Shown here: one piece after another, positions 1-11,620 of the stretch
Layout: every line of letters starts with the position of its first letter
Numbering within the stretch: position 1 is the first letter of the stretch
Assembly: GCA_015680685.1 (NCBI GenBank)
Contig: MNCI01009146.1
Coordinates: 172,757-236,756 of the forward strand
Reading direction: 5' to 3'
Length of the DNA: 64,000 bases
Origin: Gnetum montanum
Taxonomy: Eukaryota; Streptophyta; Gnetopsida; Gnetales; Gnetaceae
The notes under the pieces: model-generated
The model's input: the letters and a program-made list of their open reading frames with translations, nothing else
What the model was told of the DNA's origin: nothing
Database searches by the model: none
Position numbers and translations under genes: made by a program

Positions 1-360
1 TTTTTGCAAACTTTTATTTGTTACAAGTAAGTATTATAAGGACCGCGTAGACTAGGCAGTTGAACAAAATAGGAAATTTTCAACAACTCACAGTACTTGG
101 CAAAGTTGGCTGAATCTCTTTGAAGTAAGTCATTTGTAGTTTGCACACAACGCAATCATTACATTTCTCACAACCACATGCTGCAACAACACACACAGAT
201 ACTCACATTAACTACTAAGTTTATTTGGAGGTATCTGGGCCTTGGTGTTGCCAAAGACCAGTAAGCACCTAAATCCTGTTCGAGGACACTCGTTGGCGGT
301 CGCGTCCCAAATGGTTGCCAACACTACCAAATCATCAAACTAGATTAGTGCACATAGAAA
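1..360. other. Unassigned sequence, no gene seen
   Basis: This stretch has a more balanced base composition than the rest of the window. I see no long reading frame, LTR end, primer site or tRNA-like fold. It contains a short CpG-containing part around 285-315. It may be the LTR side of a retroelement whose internal end lies at 361-480, but nothing here proves that. Confidence 0.3.
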
Positions 361-480
361 AAGTACATAAATATTATATATACATGTCTAAAATATCATC
401 TAACTATCTAACTCATTTAATAAATCTTCCTCCTTGAAGATCTTAAGCTAGATAAGTGCATATTCTTCAAAAATCCTTAT
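361..480 (-). pseudogene. Possible chromodomain-tail relic of a second Tekay-type element
   Basis: On the minus strand, 421-480 reads as a short peptide ending KIFKEEDL. This resembles the end of the chromovirus polyprotein of element H, where plus-strand 6181-6205 carries a similar complement (TCTTCCTCTTGGAAGATCT there, TCTTCCTCCTTGAAGATCT here). If real, it is the extreme 3' end of another minus-strand chromovirus whose LTR would lie toward position 1. The match is short and no polypurine tract is clear, so this is only a suggestion. Confidence 0.25.
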
Positions 481-1020
481 TATCATTGGTAATCACTACT
501 ACTAAAATAACTAAAGAAGATAAGGAGTTATCCAATTTGGAAAATCAAAACTATATATCTACTTATAGACATTAAATTATTAACTCTTAAGAAATGAGGA
601 TAATAAAATCCAATATTTATGCATTTGCATTCTAAGGGTGGAACATAGCAAAAGCTAGTTCTTAACATACTATGTGAAATTTCGTGAGAATTATTACCAT
701 ATTTTCAAGAATTAAGGAAATAAAAATTATTGTACAAGATACATTAGACACTAAACATATAACATTCATGTCACAACATCATATGCAAGTACTACAACAA
801 TAATGCTATGGTATATGATGATTAGATATTCCACAAAAGAACTAGATAGATATGATATTTTGCACTATACTAAATAAGATGAGACCTTATACATGTATTT
901 TCTATCTATTCCCATAATTAGTTCATTAGTTATTTATAATATTTTCAAATTAGATGATAAAAACCATTCACATGAATTTCTAAATTCATGCTTTTCTTCT
1001 TGAATGTAATCTTGAAAGAT

Positions 1021-1093
1021 TACAACCTATATAACTCAGTTCCTCATTTTTTCATAGATCGAATCATAGATTTAGGACCCTTTAGATTCTTCA
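1021..1093 (+). repeat. C1 5' LTR, terminal part
   Basis: The end of this LTR (CATAGATTTAGGACCC, then TTTAGATTCTTCA) is matched by 3450-3486 (CATAGATCTAGGAGC, then TTTTAGATTCTTCA). It ends in CA and is followed directly by a tRNA-iMet-like primer site. The upstream limit is not visible; 481-1020 may contain more of the LTR. Confidence 0.55.
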
Positions 1094-1095
1094 TT

Positions 1096-1111
1096 TGGTA
1101 TTAGTACAAGG
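1096..1111 (+). other. C1 primer binding site (tRNA-iMet type)
   Basis: TGGTATTAGTACAAGG resembles the plant copia primer site TGGTATCAGAGC, complementary to the 3' end of initiator tRNA-Met, with three changes in the first 12 bases. It lies 2 bp after the LTR end. Confidence 0.6.
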
Positions 1112-1149
1112 TTAGTTTAGATTATTGACACAAGACCCTTCCAAAATGG

Positions 1150-2000
1150 CCTAGAATCATGGATCCATGTCTCTTCAAGTTCCCATATTTAATAGAGAGA
1201 ATTATTAATATTGAATAATCAAGATGAAAACATTCTTGATCTCACCACATTTGTGGGATTTTATTGAGAATGAATTCAAAGAAGTTTTTTAAGTAACATT
1301 TTAAGATTTGAAAGAAGAACAAAAGAATAAAGTCAAGAATCTTGACATGAAATATGAAAATACATTATTCATCATTCAATTTAGGTTAGATGTAATAATC
1401 TTTCTCAAAAGTATCATACATTGAACCAACAAAGCTGCATGGGATGCACTTGAAATTTCTTACAAGGGGTCATCAAAACTTTATGTTATCAAGATACAAG
1501 TATTAACAAAAGATTTTGAATCTTTGTACATGTTGAATTTAGAGAATATTGATCAATACATCAACCAATTTTAATAATTTTGAAATGAACTTGAACCTTG
1601 TGAATAAATACTTGTTAAACTTTGAAGAGTAATCATATGATATGATCTCATCATCATGGCTATTAAAGAAGTAAGAGATTTGGATAAGATGACCATGATT
1701 GAGCTCATAGAAAGCTTGAGGATATAAGAGAAAAGGATTATTGATAATAATGATTTAACAAAAAATTCATTTGAAGCATAATTTTAAAAGATGTTTAATC
1801 AAAATCAAAATCAAATATCCTCATTCAAAGAATGTGAATGTGATCATGGAAGATTTAAAGGTTATGATCATGGAAGATCAAATCTATTAAGAAAAGTTAA
1901 ACATTATCATTTTTATGGCACCAAGATCGATAATACTTCTAAATGTTAATCAATAAAAGAAATATAAAAAGGAAGGCAAAGAAAAAAATTGTAGAAAATA
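1150..2000 (+). pseudogene. C1 copia gag (UBN2-type) remnant with zinc knuckle
   Basis: Frame pieces match the gag of plant copia elements. The pieces IKMKTFLIS...LWDFIENEFKE (1218-1280) and AAWDALEISYKGS (around 1434-1475) are typical of the UBN2/DUF4219 gag family, followed by a stretch matching the usual 'DLDKMTMIELIESL' region near 1677-1720. A degenerate CCHC knuckle lies near 1895-1950, with the last cysteine still visible and the others changed. Gag would have formed the virus-like particle and bound RNA. The gene is broken by many stops (for example TAA at about 1573) and by frameshifts, so no product is expected. Confidence 0.7.
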
Positions 2001-2079
2001 AAGATCAACAAAAGGATGAAGAATTATTTTATATTGAAAAGAAGAAAGTTCAAATCTTGATTTCTATAAGGGTACTAGA

Positions 2080-3290
2080 AGCTAATAATAATAATAATAT
2101 TTGGTATGTCAATATTGGGTGAAATAATTACATAAGAGTAAGAAATTTTTCTCAAGTCTAGAAAATATGATGGAAACATTACTATAGATAAATGAAAAGA
2201 AGCTAACCATTTCTAGGATTGGATTACTTTCTTTCACAACAACTTAAAGTTACAAATATATTATCTTCCAAATTTATTATGTTTTTAATCTTTCAAAGAA
2301 TTTATTAAGTGTTAGGTAATTATATCACAATGGTTATCATGATAAAAAAAATATTTGTACGATTTCAAAGGCTAATTCATTACGAGGAATCTAATGTATA
2401 AGATATAGATGCAAACAAATATGTGTTATCTTAGTATCATAGATGACATAGAATGGTTATGACATGCTTTATTAGGTATTCTAATTTATTCTCATTGGAC
2501 TAAATATAAAAAAGAGAAATTGTAAGAGGTATGCTAAAATTTTTGTTATGAGATAATCATGATTGTGGCATGTGTCAACTAGAAAACATTACAAGTTTTC
2601 CATTTTTTAGGAAAGAACATATCTCTCACTAAAATTATTTAGTCTAGGAAAAAATCAATAGATTTTGATTATAGTAGATGATTTTTCAAGATTTTCTTAG
2701 GGATATTTTCTTAAATTAAAGGATCAAACTTTTGGGGTTTTCAAATAATTTAAGGTGAAAAATAAAAATCAATGTATAATATAATAAAAAATATTTAGAC
2801 AAATTATGGTAGTGAATTTTTATCCAAGGAATTTAAGGAATTTTATAAAATTATGAAATTATTGATCAAACCATCACATCATGTAATCATCAACAAATTG
2901 ATATAACTAAAAGGAAAAATAGAATGGTGATAAAAATGGCAAGATGTTTGGTATAAATGGTAGGAGTGAAAAATAAATTTTGGATTGAATCATGTTCAAT
3001 AGTAATTTATATTTTAAATAGGGTGTGTTGAAGATCTATCCAAAATAAAATGTCTTATAAAAATTGGTTTTGGTGTTCTAATAATATGTCCCATTTAAAA
3101 ATATCTGACTCTCCTTGTAATATTCAAATCCTTTCATAGAATAGAAAAAAATTAGAACTAAAATCATTATTTTCTATTTTTATTTTTTATTCTACAAATT
3201 CAAAAGTGTGTTGTTGTTATGACTTCAAAGATCAAAAAGTAATGGATTCATGTGATATTAATGTTTTTAAAGCTATTGGTAATTTTCTTT
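2080..3290 (+). pseudogene. C1 copia protease and integrase remnant
   Basis: A protease trace at about 2100-2150 (WYVNIG, where copia has W-Y/L-x-D-S-G) has lost the catalytic aspartate. GAG-pre-integrase follows at about 2440-2660, including CGMCQLENI as a degenerate zinc-binding piece. Integrase core fragments then follow: IVDDFSRFS at about 2672-2698, NYGSEFLSKEFKEFY near 2805-2850, and KNRMVIKMARCL near 2915-2950. The region VCCCYDFKDQKVMDSCDI (3210-3262) matches the post-integrase segment. Order and spacing fit copia integrase. The coding sequence is full of stops and the downstream RT/RNase H is missing, probably by deletion. Confidence 0.75.
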
Positions 3291-3410
3291 CATGATTTGC
3301 TATAAAAGATAAGTTTATTACATGGATGCCAATCCAGATAATTTTCTTTGATAATCAAGTTAATGCCTCTCCACTACCTCTAATGTTTTTAGGTAAATAA
3401 TCATTCTAAA

Positions 3411-3486
3411 ATGATGCTCTTCCTATTGCATCTCCCTTATTTCTTCTTAAATTACATCATAGATCTAGGAGCTTTTAGATTCTTCA
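3411..3486 (+). repeat. C1 3' LTR, terminal part
   Basis: This is the second copy of the LTR end seen at 1021-1093. An open frame starting at 3411 lies across it, but the LTR match explains the sequence better than a gene. The start of this LTR could not be placed; it may be truncated. Confidence 0.5.
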
Positions 3487-3937
3487 AATGTATAAATATT
3501 GGAATTAAGATTAGAATAATAATTAATATCATATTCTATTTGATAACATATTATTGCAAAACTACTCAAGTGATTCTTCTTGAAAAAGGAAAAGAAGAAA
3601 TATTAGTCTTATATGCCCAAATAAGAATAAGTCATAAAATTTTCAAAGTAGCATGGAAACAAGCATCAGTAAACTAAAAAATAACTTCATAAGAAATATT
3701 TATTTATCATACTTTATAGATCCAAACTCAAGGCAATATAATCATCTCTAAATGACAAACCAAATACATGACATGTTACCACATAATTCATCACATGCTA
3801 TTAGCGATATCAAATCTCAATACAACATATAATCATATGTAACATTACCCAAGAATAGTAACAATGTCACAATTAATTAAAGATTCTTAAGATAAGAACA
3901 TTCAAGCTAACATAATATATATCAAGAAAACAATATA
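3487..3937. other. AT-rich spacer left of element H
   Basis: No reading frame, LTR end or gene was recognised. The text resembles degenerate LTR sequence, and the same host DNA should continue at 52245 if H is a single insertion. Confidence 0.3.
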
Positions 3938-6164
3938 TGTAGTGCCCCACTAACTAGGATTAGGCTAGAAAGACATTACTTTGATAAAAATTGAAAGATG
4001 TAGAAAATGAAATGTTGCTTAATAAACATGAAATGGATGCAAAGAAAATTAAACAACTAAATTAAACATAAAGACTAAAATTATTAAACAACTAAAAACA
4101 TGAATCTAATCATCCACATCTTTTTATAATTTATCCTTGTCTACACTAAAAAAATTACCAAAAGAAGCATCAAAATACCAAACTTTTAATTCTAAGACTA
4201 AATAGAATTATCAAAATAATGCAATAATCATTTATGGATTTAGTTTGAAGAATCAAGTACCTAGATAGCCATGCATATGTGGTAGTTTCAAAAAAAATTA
4301 GACATGAAAATACAAACAAATAGTAAATAATAAGTATTAATAAATAGAACAAACAAAAAAACAAACTAACTTAAACTCCATCACCATCCACTAAACCCAT
4401 CAAATGAATAGAAAAAACACATGGTACTTATCAACTAATGTTGGCCACATAAGTAGCTAGCTCACTACCAAGAGATGTTTTTTATGTGGTCACTACAAAA
4501 TTAGGTAAGGCTTACTAATTGATGCTACCCACCTAAATATCTATACTCACTACCAAGATATGTTTTCCATGTAGTCACTACAAAATTATTTATGTGTTGA
4601 AGCTAAATAATCAAATGCAAAATAATAAAAAAATAAATAAGTAAAAAAGATACATCTATAAGTGATGGGGTGATGAACCTAAATGTTGGTAAAGCCAAAA
4701 AGGTCAAAGGCCAAGAATCAAATTGTTAAGGTTGTAAAGTATCAAACTAAGTCAAGACTACAAGGTATGCTCTAATGAATGTTTGAAAAATTCATAAAAT
4801 AAATGTCATAGAGGTCATTCTAACTTACTTAAAAGGTAAAATTCATCACTTTTTATTTTCAAGAGTTTAGGCATTATAATAAAATATATCATTGAAAAAT
4901 TCATAATAACCTTGCAATGGGACTATAATAGATCTAGGAGCACACCTTATTATTTGGATCTTCAAGATGAACAACTTCATCTTATGGGCTATTGACATTT
5001 GCAGTTGTTTCAAGGGTCAAAAATAAAATAAAAAGCTTAAAAATCTAGTTCTATAACTAAAATTTTAGTAGAAATCAAAGCTATGGAAAAACATGGCTAA
5101 AAATAATTAAAATATTATCAAAGTTAGTCAAAACATTGAATAACATTCCATGCATGATAATAAATCTAAGAAATTAACCAAACTATAGAAAATGATAATA
5201 TAGTACTTAGATCTAATAATTTAAACATTTCAATATAGTTGTTGAACAAAGGAAAATTGACAAAAGATATATGCATACAAAAAAATTTACTAGAACTCAT
5301 TAATAAGAGAAAAATGAAAAATTATCTTACTTTAAGAGACAACAATGGATTTCATCTTCTAAACATGTTTGAATTCCTAGGTAAAACTATAGGTCAACTA
5401 TGGGATCCAAGCAAGATATGAAACTATAGCTTACCAAAGGTCTTAGTTGACACCCTAATTCTAGATCTAGCTCTTTTCCATTCTAGTAAATTCTTCCTCT
5501 CTAGATTTATCTCCTATATGTTTACAAGATAAAATGATGATCTCTCTTGAAATAGTTGTAGGTATCTGTTCTTGCAAGGGTTTAATAATGTTAGGTAAAG
5601 GAAAGCTCTTACAATTTTTTTTTTTAAAAATAAAATATAATTATAAAAATGTTTTTAAATATATTTTTAGTCATGGACTTGTACCCAACATTAGCCTAAT
5701 GGACATCTCCTATGATAAAGTTAATAGCTATGTCTAAATCCTACTATTAACAAGGTCTAAGGTTAAAATATAACTAACAAAAAGGGATAGCATAAGAACA
5801 TCGAGTACGTAATACCTACTAAATCAAAACTCTAACAAAAGGATTAGTGCACATATGCTAAATTAAAAGAAAAATCCAAATTAGAAAAAAATAGAAAAAA
5901 TATTAAAAATAATAAGGAAATAAAATAAAAAGAAAGATAAAACAGTAAAATATCTTCTAGATGTTGATAAGATAAAATGATGATCTTTCTTGACGGTAAA
6001 AAATCATTAAAAAGGAAATAGTGAGAGATAACTCAAACGACAAAAGTGTCGTTAACCACAAATAAAGGTTAATAAGCATAGACATAGGATAGAAAATAAG
6101 AAATCAAGATTTTAAATCACAAATATACCAGGAGATAAAAGGTATCTAAGATAAGGATATTACA
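3938..6164 (-). repeat. H 3' LTR
   Basis: This 2227-bp LTR is uninterrupted. It pairs with the right-hand LTR: 3938 onward (CCCCACTAACTAGG) matches 16589 onward, 4380-4560 (CCCATCAAATGA and following) matches 18288-18470, and 6060-6164 matches the junction pieces at 20200-20231, 46842-46889 and 52223-52244. On the minus strand it begins TGTAATATCC, directly after the polypurine tract. Small reading frames inside it (4170-4364, 5239-5421, 5534-5737) have no support as genes. Confidence 0.8.
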
Positions 6165-6180
6165 CTCTCCCCCTCTTAAG
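6165..6180 (-). other. H polypurine tract
   Basis: On the minus strand this reads CTTAAGAGGGGGAGAG, a classic plus-strand primer tract abutting the 3' LTR start. Confidence 0.8.
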
Positions 6181-6199
6181 AATCTTCCTCTTGGAAGAT

Positions 6200-7400
6200 C
6201 TCATAATGTGAGGTATACAAATCTTTCTCTAATTCTAATATTTCTTTCTAAATTCAATCTATTTTTCAAATAACCTTCATCATTGGAATAATCTTAATCA
6301 ATATTCTCTCCAACTTGTTAATAATATTAACTAGTCATTCTATAAAATTAACATCAAGTAAGAGACAAAAGTCGTAATAATCTATGTTATGACTAGAATC
6401 TGCAATGTACTTTCTCAATATAGAAACATAAAATACATTTGTAAATTGATTGTACCTATTATAAAAGGTCAAGAACATATAAAACTTCAATAATTTTCCT
6501 TAAAATTGAAAATGGATAAATGTAGTAAGGAGTTAACATTCCTCTTCTACCACACCTCATAATCCCTTTTAATAGTAAAACCTTGAAAAAAATTGATTAC
6601 CAATATTAAACTCGAATAGCCATCTCTTATTATTGTCATTCTTTGTCTACCTATGCTACTTGTAGTATATCTTTGATAGTCTTGATCTATTCTGTAACCT
6701 TATCAATGATGTCTATTCTAGTCCTTTGTCTATCCTCTATCAAATCCTAGTAAACAGGCATATGATAAAGTCTACCATACAACATTTTATTAGGTATTTC
6801 TTTCAAAATACTCTAATAATTAGTGTTGTAAGTAAACTTTGTGAACTATCCCAACTCTCTCTATAGTCCAAAGCATAATCTTGAATCATATCTTCTAATA
6901 TCTAATTTGCCTTCTTTATCTAACCATCTATCTATGGGTGATACATTGAGTTGCGATTTAGCATAAAACATAAACACATTTGAAAAGGTTGCGATTATAG
7001 CCAATATGTAAAAAGATCTAATTAGAAGATTTATTCTCACAAGAATGAAATATTTTCCAATCATGGTACAAAGTAATTCTATTATAAAGTCCATGCTAAT
7101 GGTTTTCCATTTCACACTAGAACAATGTATGAATGAAGAAAAAGACAAGGCCTTTTATGTTCTACTTTGATATATCGATACATCAAAAATTTAGCCACAT
7201 ACTCATCCACATATTTCTTCATACCAAGTTACCAATACTACCTCTTGAGGTTATGATACATCTTATTATTACTCGGGTGCATTCGATACTTACTCAAGTG
7301 AGCATCATCAACTAGCTTTTATCTATGTGCAATTGGTATATATACCATGCAATTAAATCTTAATAAGCTAGAACTATTAACTAAAAATGCCAAATTTAAA
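6200..7400 (-). pseudogene. H integrase and chromodomain remnant
   Basis: Read on the minus strand, this is the 3' end of the chromovirus pol. An integrase core remnant occupies about 6640-7400 (CPISMDFIIEL-like text near 7090). A GPY/F-type segment follows at about 6430-6640, with VFYVSILRKYI near 6410-6440, the usual FHVSMLRKY motif before the chromodomain. A chromodomain remnant occupies about 6200-6330 and ends SHYEIFQEEDS. In intact relatives, integrase inserts the cDNA and the chromodomain directs it to particular chromatin. Numerous stops and frameshifts disable it; the longest open piece is 6861-7148. Confidence 0.75.
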
Positions 7401-8284
7401 AAAGAAATTTTTATGATCTTATTCTAATATCAAGAATTTAAAACCTATTGAGCATTGATCTTATCTTTTAGACTAGGTAGAATAGTAAGGGTGTAATGTT
7501 TTCCAACTATCCTACTTAATGCATCGGCAACCTTATTACATTTTTCTAGATGATGCTACATTATAAAATTAAAATCCACTAACACCTCTACCCATATCCT
7601 TTGTCTCATGTTCAATTATGGCTAATTTATAATGTACTACAAAATATTATAATCAGTTTGAAAGGTAACCTATTCTCAATACAAGTAATGTCTCCAAATC
7701 TTAATAACAAAGCTAATGACACTAAGCTATAGATCACGAGTTGAATATCTAGTTTTATGATATTTTAGTTATCTAGAAAAATAGGCCAACTTTACCATCT
7801 TGCATGAGAATACTATCTAAACATTCTTTAGAAGAATCTGTATATATACATCATAACACTTACGAAGAATTGGTGAGATCAAGATAGGTACTAAGATTAG
7901 TCTCTGTTTCAGCATTTTAAAAGTCTTTTGATAAGCATTTGACTAAGAGAAAATGTAGTTATTTTTGATTAATTGATGTAGAGGTTCTAAAATCTTAGAG
8001 AAATCTTGTATAAATCTCTAAAAATATCTTGCTAGGTCAAAGATACATCTAAATTTTTTCATTATGGTTAAAATAGGATAATGCTTAATCACTATTATCT
8101 TAAATGGATCCATAACACTAGGCATCACATGGTCAAGAAATCATATCTCTGACTTCTAAAATGCACACTTAGGAGTATAAAGATACAATTTTTGATTTGT
8201 TAATGTTTATAATACTTCTCTCAAGTGCTCCATATGTTGATTTTTATCCTTATAATTGACCAAGATATCATCAATAACTACAAT
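7400..8284 (-). pseudogene. H RT (3' half) and RNase H remnant
   Basis: On the minus strand 8284-7900 continues reverse transcriptase from its catalytic loop (VIDDILV, codons 8258-8278), through a region corresponding to the usual 'LGHVVS' and 'RRFI' blocks, to RFIQDFSKILEPLHQLI near 7980-8030. RNase H follows at about 7480-7900 and ends with KVADALSR (plus-strand 7511-7540), a highly conserved gypsy motif at the RNase H/connection boundary. The 5' half of RT lies beyond T1 at 14432-15010. In-frame stops are common. Confidence 0.8.
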
Positions 8285-9184
8285 TGATGAAGTGTCTAGT
8301 GGACAACGTCAACTGGGCTGTGTAAACGAAGCCCCATCAACATGGTCACCTCAATGTGACCCTATCGATGCACATTTCCACACGTTGACATGGCCTCGTC
8401 AATGTAGAGTTCATTTTCCACTATAAATATGCAAGCACCCACCACATTTAGGCATCTTATGTTCAAGTTGTAGCGAAGCTCTTCCAGTTTGTTTTTGTAG
8501 CAGTTAGACTATTTTTCCAAGTGCATGCCCATAGTGTGATGCTTATAATTATATGGAACATTTGTTCGAGTGTGTGACATACTTGGACATGCACATGATT
8601 AGCAATAAAGATCAAGATTACTCCATCATTGCAGCATTCACTTAGTCTAATTGTTTAATTGTTATTATTAATTATTATTGTTATTTATTATTTTCTTAGT
8701 TAATATTTCTTTACCATCATTTACTATTCCTATTATTAAATGTGGAATGAGTACAACTTAATCATGAGCATTTAAGTGTGACTACTTGGTATCCCAATAG
8801 TGTATCTAGGAGCACTTAAGTAATATACGCTTGGTAATCCCAGAAGTAGTACACAAGGTCCAAGATGTGTATGAATGATTAAGGACGAGATGCTCATTAC
8901 ACTTACGCTAGCTTAGATTCTCTTCTCCCATTCTCTCTTAGCTTAATCAAAGTTATTTTCCATTTCCTCGAGGAGTAGCACTAGTTTAGAACCACATCAT
9001 ACACCTCACTCTGGGCTAAACCATATGTGACAAAGCAATACTAGTCTAGGTGGGAAGAAAGTGAACTACCATCAATGTGTAACTATCTAGATACCACAAC
9101 TAGTCCATTTGTGAAGTTCGACTAGATCGTGTGTACATGCTTGTATTCATATGGTTGAGTGTATGGGTACCTCACCACTCATCA
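8285..9184 (+). repeat. T1 5' LTR
   Basis: This 900-bp LTR runs from TGATGAAGTG to CACTCATCA. It pairs with 13561-14431. The 5' copy has an extra AT-rich run (about 27 bp) near 8655-8690. R/U5 resembles the LTRs at 17146, 20730, 26783 and 29659, but U3 does not. Confidence 0.88.
8422..8430 (+). promoter_or_regulatory. TATA box of T1 5' LTR
   Basis: TATAAATAT lies about 140 bp into the LTR. Just upstream is a U3 segment rich in CGTCAA/GTTGAC-type short inverted motifs. AATAAA near 8602 is a candidate polyadenylation signal. Confidence 0.6.
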
Positions 9185-9185
9185 T

Positions 9186-9204
9186 TGGCACCATTTCCAA
9201 GGAT
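9186..9204 (+). other. T1 primer binding site (tRNA-Asp type)
   Basis: TGGCACCATTTCCAAGGAT matches 13 of 18 bases of the site complementary to plant tRNA-Asp(GTC), TGGCGCCGTTGCCGGGGA. All three CpG positions of the expected site are lost. It begins one base after the LTR. Confidence 0.75.
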
Positions 9205-9316
9205 GGTGCTATTTATTTAGATTATTTATATCATACAACATCACTGTAACAAAGTATTCATAATATATCTTTTAGAAATAAGTAATTGCAAACAAGTCAC
9301 ACACAAGTTCACAAAA

Positions 9317-11620
9317 ATGTCTCTCTCATAAGTCTATGATAATGCAACAACTAGTGAGGCAATTCATTGTAGAACCAACAAAATATATGATTATGAAGAT
9401 GAATTTAGGAGTATTTAATCCTATGTAGGGATCTCCTATGATCATGAGCACCTCGACGGTACTCACGGACTCTTGTCATTCAACTCTAGCACCTCTAGTA
9501 AGGATGGGACATCCCATAGAATGAGGGGGCCTGTAAGGCCTAGGACCTTCTTAGTAGTTATCAAGAATCTATCCAGGGATGATTTGGAGACTTAAAAAAT
9601 TCATTATGAGTCTTCCAATTCTTTCTCTTCCTTTGCCCCTTCAACATTAGGTCATGACATGGATGCCCGTCTTTTAAGGGGTCAGCTTAGAAATAAAAAT
9701 CAAACCCATGAGCAAAGTCAGAAACAACAACATGGACAAAGACAACATTGTCCCAACTCACAAATTCATAACCTACCTAGTGATGATGAACCCTTTCTGG
9801 CCACTAAGGACCTAATGCATATACAAGAGGTTGTTCGAATATCCTACAAGCATCGCAAGGAAAGACATCTACCTAGGCTTGATTTAAATAGCTTTTCCAA
9901 GTCTTCAGGAGGCTATGATTTAGATCTACAACATCATTTACAAGCCTTCTATGATGCCTGTGTATGGAACAATATTGATAATAGGTGGAAAAAACTTAAG
10001 CTCTTTCCTACAACACTCATTGGCCAAGAAAAAGTATGGTATAGGTCCTTAAGAACATAATCAATTTGACATTGGCAAACAATGGTAGAACTCTTCAATG
10101 AAAGATATCAAATCTATGCAAGAGTGTCAGCCTTGAGTAGATAAATCCAAGAATGGAAACAAGGGCAGCATGAACCCTTGGACATGGCCTTAGAAAGATA
10201 CTATTCATTATTCAAAAAATTCCTAGTCCATTTATTCTTTGAGGAAAGGCTAATGTACCACATCATGGATGGGCTCCGTCATGAAACAAGGGAGACCCTA
10301 GGGATGTATGCCCTACGTCAACTATATGAGCTGTAGACCCAACTCCAAGAGCTTAACCAATGAGTAGCAAAAGAAGAAGAAGAAATAGCTAAATAGGACC
10401 AAAATCTCAACTTAGCAAGGGTTCATGATCATGAAGAGGAGAAATCGACTCACTTCAAGGAGGTGGAATCATCTTTTCCAGTCCTACAATCACTAGATGA
10501 AATTGAGGCAAAGATCAATAAGATGATGGATTGGGTACATGAAATATGTGGAGAATATGCCAACATTATTAGAGGAAGAACCATGATAAACCAAGAAAAA
10601 GGACAGAACATCACTAGATAATCAGAAAGAAGGGTTGAAGAGAATAAGGATAAGAACTCAACTTCCAATCATACATATTAATGTAATATTTGCTTGTACG
10701 ATCACCCCAAAGTCCAATGTCCAATCTTCTCACATTTACATGAGCATTGGAAAGGAATGTTACATCTAAATTAAATATAGATGTACCAGGTTCAACTACA
10801 GTGGCAAAAACCCTAGTCATGGGGAAGGCCACTGTCAGACTAGTCACACCCTTCCTACCATCCAAACCTAAGTGCTTATTATGTTTAGCATCATGTTTCC
10901 TTGACTGGGTCAACATCCCCTATTTCACCACATCATTATCATTCTCCTGAGTACTATCAACCCATGTCCTCTTCAACAAGATCACCACTTCATGTTTCTT
11001 ACACATCTCTTCACCCTCAATATTCTCATCATTCACCTCCTTCTACATTGCCACCAGTTGTACTAGAAGGTTTTGCACCATAGCATCAACCAATGAATGT
11101 TACTTGTGCTACTACTGTCAACAACAATGGGAACCCTCCATAATGTTAAAAGTGTCCTTTCTGTAGGTAGGACCATAGAAAGAGACATCATGGTTCTGAA
11201 ACCATGGCATCTTGCAACTCAGCACAAGTTCAACTCTATGATGCATATACCTCCTGAAACTCAATGTCTCATGTTACTCTATCTAAGCCATCAATCAACA
11301 CTTCAGCAACCATGTAGCCCAATGAATATAGCCACGTAGGGAGACATATTGATCCTTACATACCATCTTATGATCACAAGTGCCATAGTGGGCCAACTCC
11401 TTATCAATTAACCACATCTTATAACTTGCCCCACTATGTCAACTTTAATCAAGTGTGTGAACCCCAATTTGTATACATTCCAACCACCACATCCAAAGAC
11501 ACCCAATGGTTTGGATATGACTGGGTCCCAATATTTCCAAAATGCATGGATCCAAACCTTCCATTTATTAATTCTTTCCATGATCAAAATTTTAGTTATG
11601 GGGGATATCCTTCATTCTAA
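9317..11620 (+). pseudogene. T1 gag pseudogene (retrotransposon gag, zinc knuckle)
   Basis: A single frame from ATG 9317 to the stop at 11618-11620 (about 767 codons) carries only in-frame stops and no frameshift that I can see. The gag core lies at about 9850-10350 (SLFKKFLVHLFFEERL, then YHIMDGLRHETRETLG), as in the Retrotrans_gag family. A CCHC-like knuckle, CNICLYDHPKVQC, lies at about 10682-10720, and a proline/serine/tyrosine-rich tail follows (10901-11083 and 11426-11620 are its longest open parts). T2 has the same YDHPKxxCP motif. Several of the stops (TAA, TAG, TGA) are one transition from CAA, CAG or CGA. Gag would form particles; protease is absent. Confidence 0.8.

Larger units (their letters stand above)
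1021..3486 (+). mobile_element. C1: decayed Ty1/copia element lacking RT
   Basis: This is an old plus-strand copia element. The order is LTR end (to 1093), tRNA-iMet-type primer site (1096-1111), gag, zinc knuckle, protease trace, GAG-pre-integrase, integrase core, and a second copy of the LTR end (to 3486). The protease-before-integrase order with an integrase immediately after the knuckle region is diagnostic of Ty1/copia. The RT and RNase H domains, which should follow integrase, are absent: only about 120 bp separate the integrase end from the 3' LTR-like sequence. Stops and frameshifts are frequent throughout. The true start of the 5' LTR was not found. Confidence 0.75.
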
